From Rhizobium sp. P40RR-XXII (GTDB lineage: Bacteria > Pseudomonadota > Alphaproteobacteria > Rhizobiales > Rhizobiaceae): a DNA stretch of 64,000 nt. Of the stretch, positions 59,610-64,000 are shown in pieces. Where the stretch lies: positions 496,001 through 560,000 of the forward strand of contig NZ_JABAII010000001.1 in assembly GCF_012641405.1 (NCBI RefSeq), read 5' to 3'. The notes under the pieces are model-generated. The model saw nothing but the letters and a program-made list of their open reading frames with translations. It ran no database searches and was not told the origin of the DNA. Position 1 is the first letter of the stretch. The number at the start of each line of letters is the position of its first letter. A program made the position numbers and the translations under genes.

Positions 59610-59648
59610 TATCGGACGGCAGGAAAGCTCCTGCCGTCCGATATTCTT
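59610..59648 (+). terminator. Strong rho-independent terminator
   Basis: Fifteen-base perfect arms TATCGGACGGCAGGA / TCCTGCCGTCCGATA with an AAGC loop, then TTCTTTTT. It ends the small secreted protein gene. The following 260 bp before the next gene show nothing I can support. Confidence 0.9.
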
Positions 59649-59911
59649 TTTAGGCTTTCAGGCCGAAGCCGGCTGCCAAAGAGTATCTCGCCGCGCATCC
59701 GGCAGGATGATATTGAAAACGCGTATGTTATTATCGAAATCTCAGGATCGCGGGATATGCCCGGGGGGAGCATCAAGCATCGGGTTCCTCTTATCTGGAT
59801 CAGGAGTGCAGAAAGCGAAGCGGCGGTATCTTAGACGGCGGTCATGAATGGCCGATATGACGGGTGTTGCGGTCTTGCGCTTTGACGCGGAAAAATTTGC
59901 GGGGTTATCCA

Positions 59912-60814
59912 ATGCCGCTTGTTTACAGACCTGCTTGCGCGGATGATTTGGCCGCGACCGATGCGCTGGTGGTTGCCAGCATCAACGATCTTACCGTTCG
60001 CCATGGCTTCGGCGCGATGGCGACGGCAAGCCCTCCTGGCTTTCAGCTGTTTTCGCTGAAGGACGACCCTGATGGATTATGGGTCGCGGAAGACGAGGGC
60101 GAAATTCTCGGCTTTGCCTGGAGTTGGGTTTGCGGCGATGTTTGGTTCCTCGCCCAGCTGTTCGTCGACCCCGCCCGACAGGGGCAGGGCATCGGAAATG
60201 AACTGCTGGAGCGAACCATGGAGCACGCCCGGAAATCGGGAGCGGCTCACAAGGCATTGATTACCTTCACCTTCAATCGTGTCTCGCAGGGCCTTTACAT
60301 GCGGCACGGCCTCTTTCCCAAGATGCCGATTTACTTTTTCAACGTCGAGCGCGAACGGATAAAGCAGACCCTGCCGGAACCGCAATTGCGCGCCATCGCG
60401 ATCGACAACGGCGCCGCGACCATGGAAAATCTCGTCGATATCGATTCCCGCGCCATCGGCGTCTCGCGGGAGAAGCATCACCGCTATCTGCTCGACGATC
60501 CCGTGATCACAGGGATTTTGCTCCACGCTGGCAATGATATTGTCGGCTACGGCTATATCGGCTCCAACGGACACATCGGTCCCCTCGCGGTCACGCGGCC
60601 TGACCTTCTCCGTGATGCCTTTGCGACCATGCTGAAGCTGGCGACAGACGGCTCCGCCGAGAAGATATCGGCATTCCTGCCAGGCACATGCGACAGCGCC
60701 TTGAGCCTTGCGATCAATCAAGGCATGCGGATCACCTTCCCAATGCTGCTGATGGCATCGCCCGGCTATGGCGACTGGACGCAATATCTGCCGCGAAATC
60801 CAGGCTTTATGTGA
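59912..60814 (+). CDS. Tandem GNAT acetyltransferase
   Basis: 300 residues. The first GNAT domain (1-155: YRPACADDLAATDALVVASI, VWFLAQLFVDPARQGQGIGN, GLYMRHGLFPKMPIYFF) has an intact acetyl-CoA loop; the second (about 160-300: YIGSNGHIGPLAVTRPDLLR) is degenerate, a common arrangement. ATG 59912 gives the usual N terminus; an earlier start at 59864 is possible. Substrate unknown. Confidence 0.82.
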   Translation: MPLVYRPACADDLAATDALVVASINDLTVRHGFGAMATASPPGFQLFSLKDDPDGLWVAEDEGEILGFAWSWVCGDVWFLAQLFVDPARQGQGIGNELLERTMEHARKSGAAHKALITFTFNRVSQGLYMRHGLFPKMPIYFFNVERERIKQTLPEPQLRAIAIDNGAATMENLVDIDSRAIGVSREKHHRYLLDDPVITGILLHAGNDIVGYGYIGSNGHIGPLAVTRPDLLRDAFATMLKLATDGSAEKISAFLPGTCDSALSLAINQGMRITFPMLLMASPGYGDWTQYLPRNPGFM

Positions 60815-60962
60815 TCAGACGTTTGCGGGTGTTGCAGAGCGGAATGGCTAGCTCGGTTGCGAGTCTTCTCGATCATCGGGATGCGGCAGATGACGGTTGC
60901 GTGCCACCTCGGCTATTGGTTCCGAATTTATTCCGTATTGGCATGGGCATTTGGGAAAACGG

Positions 60963-61039
60963 TGGCGCACCCGACAGGATTCGAACCTGTGACCTTTGGA
61001 ATCGGAATCCAACACTCTATCCAGCTGAGCTACGGGTGC
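60963..61039 (-). tRNA. tRNA-Arg(CCG)
   Basis: Complete cloverleaf on the minus strand: acceptor GCACCCG/CGGGTGC, D arm with AGCTCAGCTGGATAGAG, anticodon stem TTGGA/TCCAA around loop TTCCGAT (anticodon CCG, reading CGG), T arm with GGTTCGAATCC. The CCA end is encoded (60963-60965). Confidence 0.96.
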
Positions 61040-61200
61040 ATGCCGTGGCGGTTTGAATCGCCTGTCCGATGGCTGGTTCTTAGCCTAGGAAGCGTTTGGC
61101 TTCAATGAGGAAAATTCAGGAAAGCGTGAGATCGGACGTTTTGGTGGACTGAGGCCGCGGGCTTTTGGCGCGCGGCCTCGTTTTTGTTGGCCGTTTCGGC

Positions 61201-61983
<783 letters not shown>

Positions 61984-61998
61984 GGTTCCGAATTCCTT

Positions 61999-63312
61999 TT
62001 ACTTGGCGCGCGAGCGGTAGACGATGTCGAGCCAGACGGCGATGACCAGGACGACGCCGACGACGACGTTCTGGATCGGCGTGTCGACATTGGCGAGCCC
62101 CATGCCCGATTGCAGCGACTGCATGACCAGGGCGCCGATCATAGCGCCGGCGATCGTGCCGCTGCCGCCGGCAAGCGACGTGCCGCCGATGACCGCCGCA
62201 GCGATGGTGAAAAGCTCGTAGGTCGTGCCCTGCGAATTGGCGGCGGCGTTGAGGCGCGCCGTGGAGATCGCCGCGGCAACCGCCGCAAGCAAGCCCATCA
62301 GCGCGAAGATGCGCACCGTCACCCAGCGGGTCTTGATGCCGGCGAGTTCGGCTGCTTCCGGGTTACCGCCGATGGCGAAGACATAGCGGCCGAAGCGCAG
62401 GCGGGTGGCGATGAAGGTCATGACGATGCCGATGCCGACGGCGATCAGCACGGGCACGGCGATGCCGTAGGGGATATCGAGCCCGGTTTCCGGCCAGGGA
62501 ATATTGTGCTCGGTCGCGTATTTCTTCGCGATGCCGATGGGCCAGTAATAGATGTTGAAAACGTAGATCGTCACGAGGACGAGGGCGGAGCCGAGGACGG
62601 CGAGGAAATATTCCGCCCAGAGCGGCCGGCGCGGGAAGTTGAAGCGCTTGCGCTGATGGCGTCCGCCGATGATGCCGAGAACGATGAAGAGGCAGGCGAG
62701 ACCGCCGAGGATCCAGCTCCATGTCGCGCCGATCGAGCCTTCGGCGCCGCCGCCCATGATGCGGAAGGTGGCATCGAGCGGGGCAACCGTCTGGCCGCTG
62801 GTGACGTACCAGGCAAGGCCGCGCCAGGCGAGGAAGCCGCCGAGGGTGACGATGAAGGAGGGGACATTGAAGAAAGCGATGATCACGCCCTGGAAAGTGC
62901 CGAGCAGCGTGCCGACGACGAGGCCGCAGATCAGCGTGATGACCCAGGTCCAGGAGCTGTCGAAGCCGAGATAGGCCGGCAGATATTTCGCCTGGACGAC
63001 GCCCATGACCATGGCGACGAAACCGAGCATCGAGCCGACGGAAAGATCGATATTGCGGGTGACGATTACGAGCACCATGCCGGTGGCAAGTACCGCAATT
63101 TCACAGGTCTGGACGGAAAGGTTCCAGAGATTTCGGGGTGTCAGGAACAGGCCGCCGGTATAAAGATCGAAGCCGATCCAGATGATCAGCAGCGCGCCGA
63201 CCATGCCGAGCAGGCGGGTATCGATTTCGGTGGCACGCAGAAAGCGCGTGATTGCGCCTTCCTCTGCATTGCGCGGACCGCTCGATGTTGTGGAATGCGT
63301 CAGGTCGGCCAT
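61999..63312 (-). CDS. xylH: Sugar ABC transporter permease, XylH type
   Basis: 437 residues, about ten membrane helices of the RbsC/XylH family: [20 protein letters not shown] (family hallmark), [40 protein letters not shown], and [21 protein letters not shown] central insertion ([16 protein letters not shown] and [16 protein letters not shown]) makes it longer than RbsC, a XylH feature. ATG 63312 has a distant GGGAG; the frame is open a further 41 codons upstream. The 290-bp gap to the binding-protein gene holds no gene I can support. Confidence 0.9.
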   Translation of the reverse strand: MADLTHSTTSSGPRNAEEGAITRFLRATEIDTRLLGMVGALLIIWIGFDLYTGGLFLTPRNLWNLSVQTCEIAVLATGMVLVIVTRNIDLSVGSMLGFVAMVMGVVQAKYLPAYLGFDSSWTWVITLICGLVVGTLLGTFQGVIIAFFNVPSFIVTLGGFLAWRGLAWYVTSGQTVAPLDATFRIMGGGAEGSIGATWSWILGGLACLFIVLGIIGGRHQRKRFNFPRRPLWAEYFLAVLGSALVLVTIYVFNIYYWPIGIAKKYATEHNIPWPETGLDIPYGIAVPVLIAVGIGIVMTFIATRLRFGRYVFAIGGNPEAAELAGIKTRWVTVRIFALMGLLAAVAAAISTARLNAAANSQGTTYELFTIAAAVIGGTSLAGGSGTIAGAMIGALVMQSLQSGMGLANVDTPIQNVVVGVVLVIAVWLDIVYRSRAK

Positions 63313-63603
63313 CGCTTTGCCGTTCTCCCACTGTTGGGCGCAGGCCCGCGAATGCTTTTCATTGATCGCTGGGCAGTATCCGCGCTGGTCACAATAGACG
63401 CCATCGCTCGCCCATCCGGCGTCTGCCGGTTCCACGACCGCCGTCCGGCAGGCCGATCGGATATGCGATGACGCAACACATGCGGGAAGCCTTGCGTCTC
63501 CATTCTGGGTGGAGTTGCGGGCCTCTTATCCGCATTCGACGCCGCAACGGAGAGCCCCTTGCGGCGTCGGCATTATCTTCGGGTCAACTCGTCAGCCAAG
63601 TGC

Positions 63604-64000
63604 TTACTTGCAGGCAGCGACGCTGCCGGCCTTGACGCCCTGGCAGGCTTCAGCCTTGGAGATCCAGCCGGCGTCGATGACGACGTTCAGATTGTCCTTG
63701 GTGATCGGGATCGGGGTCAGGAAGACCGACTTCATCGCAACATGCTTCGGGCCACCGTTGAAGGTCTGTACGCCATCGATCTGGTCCTGGGTCTTGCCGC
63801 CGGCAAGAGCGAGGGCGATTTCAGCGGCGCGCTTGCCGAGCTCGCGCGAGTCCTTCCAGACCGAAACGGTCTGCGTGCCGAGCGCGATGCGGTTCAGAGC
63901 GGCCTTGTCGGCGTCCTGGCCGGAAACCGGCACGGAACCTGCGAGGCCCTGGGCGTCGAGTGCAGCGACTGCGCCGCCGGCGGTGCCGTCGTTGGAGGCG
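63604..64000 (-). CDS. xylF: Sugar ABC transporter binding protein, XylF type (partial, runs off window)
   Basis: C-terminal 131 residues of a periplasmic-binding protein (class 1). [20 protein letters not shown] then [20 protein letters not shown] are the ligand-pocket strands (Asn-Asp and Gln-Asp) of xylose/ribose-type binders, then [20 protein letters not shown] and the stop. Upstream of xylH and xylG. N terminus lies beyond 64000. Confidence 0.88.
   Translation of the reverse strand, partial: ASNDGTAGGAVAALDAQGLAGSVPVSGQDADKAALNRIALGTQTVSVWKDSRELGKRAAEIALALAGGKTQDQIDGVQTFNGGPKHVAMKSVFLTPIPITKDNLNVVIDAGWISKAEACQGVKAGSVAACK

Overview
The window looks like chromosomal DNA of a Rhizobiaceae bacterium, most like a Rhizobium of the tropici/leguminosarum type. 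The basis is the complete alphaproteobacterial general-stress-response core (PhyR, NepR, EcfG, HWE kinase), an hmuPSTUV haem-uptake operon with an iron-responsive (IRO) box, ThuAB trehalose-type genes, a Porin_2 outer-membrane porin, and two composite palindromic repeats of the kind scattered through rhizobial genomes. There is no phage, plasmid or IS signature, no rRNA and no CRISPR. The one tRNA is tRNA-Arg(CCG).

Layout. 1-6.3 kb: reductive pyrimidine degradation (preT-preA, hyuC-hydA) with a RutR-like TetR regulator and matching operators; an overlapping toxin-antitoxin-like gene pair sits between the two halves. 6.4-10.7 kb: the general stress response locus, with five exact or near-exact EcfG promoters (GGAAC-N16-CGTT), one of which drives a small RNA that resembles Caulobacter GsrN. 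10.7-18 kb: haem and iron: hmuPSTUV, an exported protein with TonB, and a second IRO-box operon (DUF2325 protein, small protein, haem mono-oxygenase). 18-29.5 kb: a truncated haemoglobin, then a LacI-controlled sugar cluster (dehydrogenase, isomerase, four-gene ABC importer), an intervening TetR/SMR efflux pair, and thuAB with their own different LacI-type operator. 30.5-32.5 kb: a fluoride-defence unit (fluoride riboswitch, CLC-F antiporter, frameshifted crcB). 32.8-38.4 kb: a lipid-modification neighbourhood: an LpxO/OlsC-type hydroxylase, a 1107-residue protein that fuses 2-oxoacid dehydrogenase E1 alpha, E1 beta, a lipoyl domain and a ketoacyl-ACP synthase III, and a fatty-acid-hydroxylase (OlsE-like) membrane enzyme.

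38.5-57.5 kb is a mosaic of small transcription units: acetyltransferases, a PdxR-type regulator with a PNPOx-like partner, an AraC regulator with a PhyH dioxygenase, an RpiR regulator with a clear operator, a luciferase-like oxidoreductase, an envelope-modification group (EptA-type transferase, receiver-only response regulator, PAP2 phosphatase), an ECF42 sigma factor with its DGPF/YciI partner, an MFS exporter with a LysR regulator, and a cupin. 57.8-64 kb: porin, small secreted protein, tandem GNAT, tRNA-Arg, and a xylose-type ABC importer that runs off the window.

The points most worth following up are the E1-lipoyl-KASIII fusion between two lipid hydroxylases, the EcfG-driven sRNA, the fluoride riboswitch unit with a broken crcB, and the second IRO-box operon. 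All functions are read from sequence motifs and context; no database search was possible.
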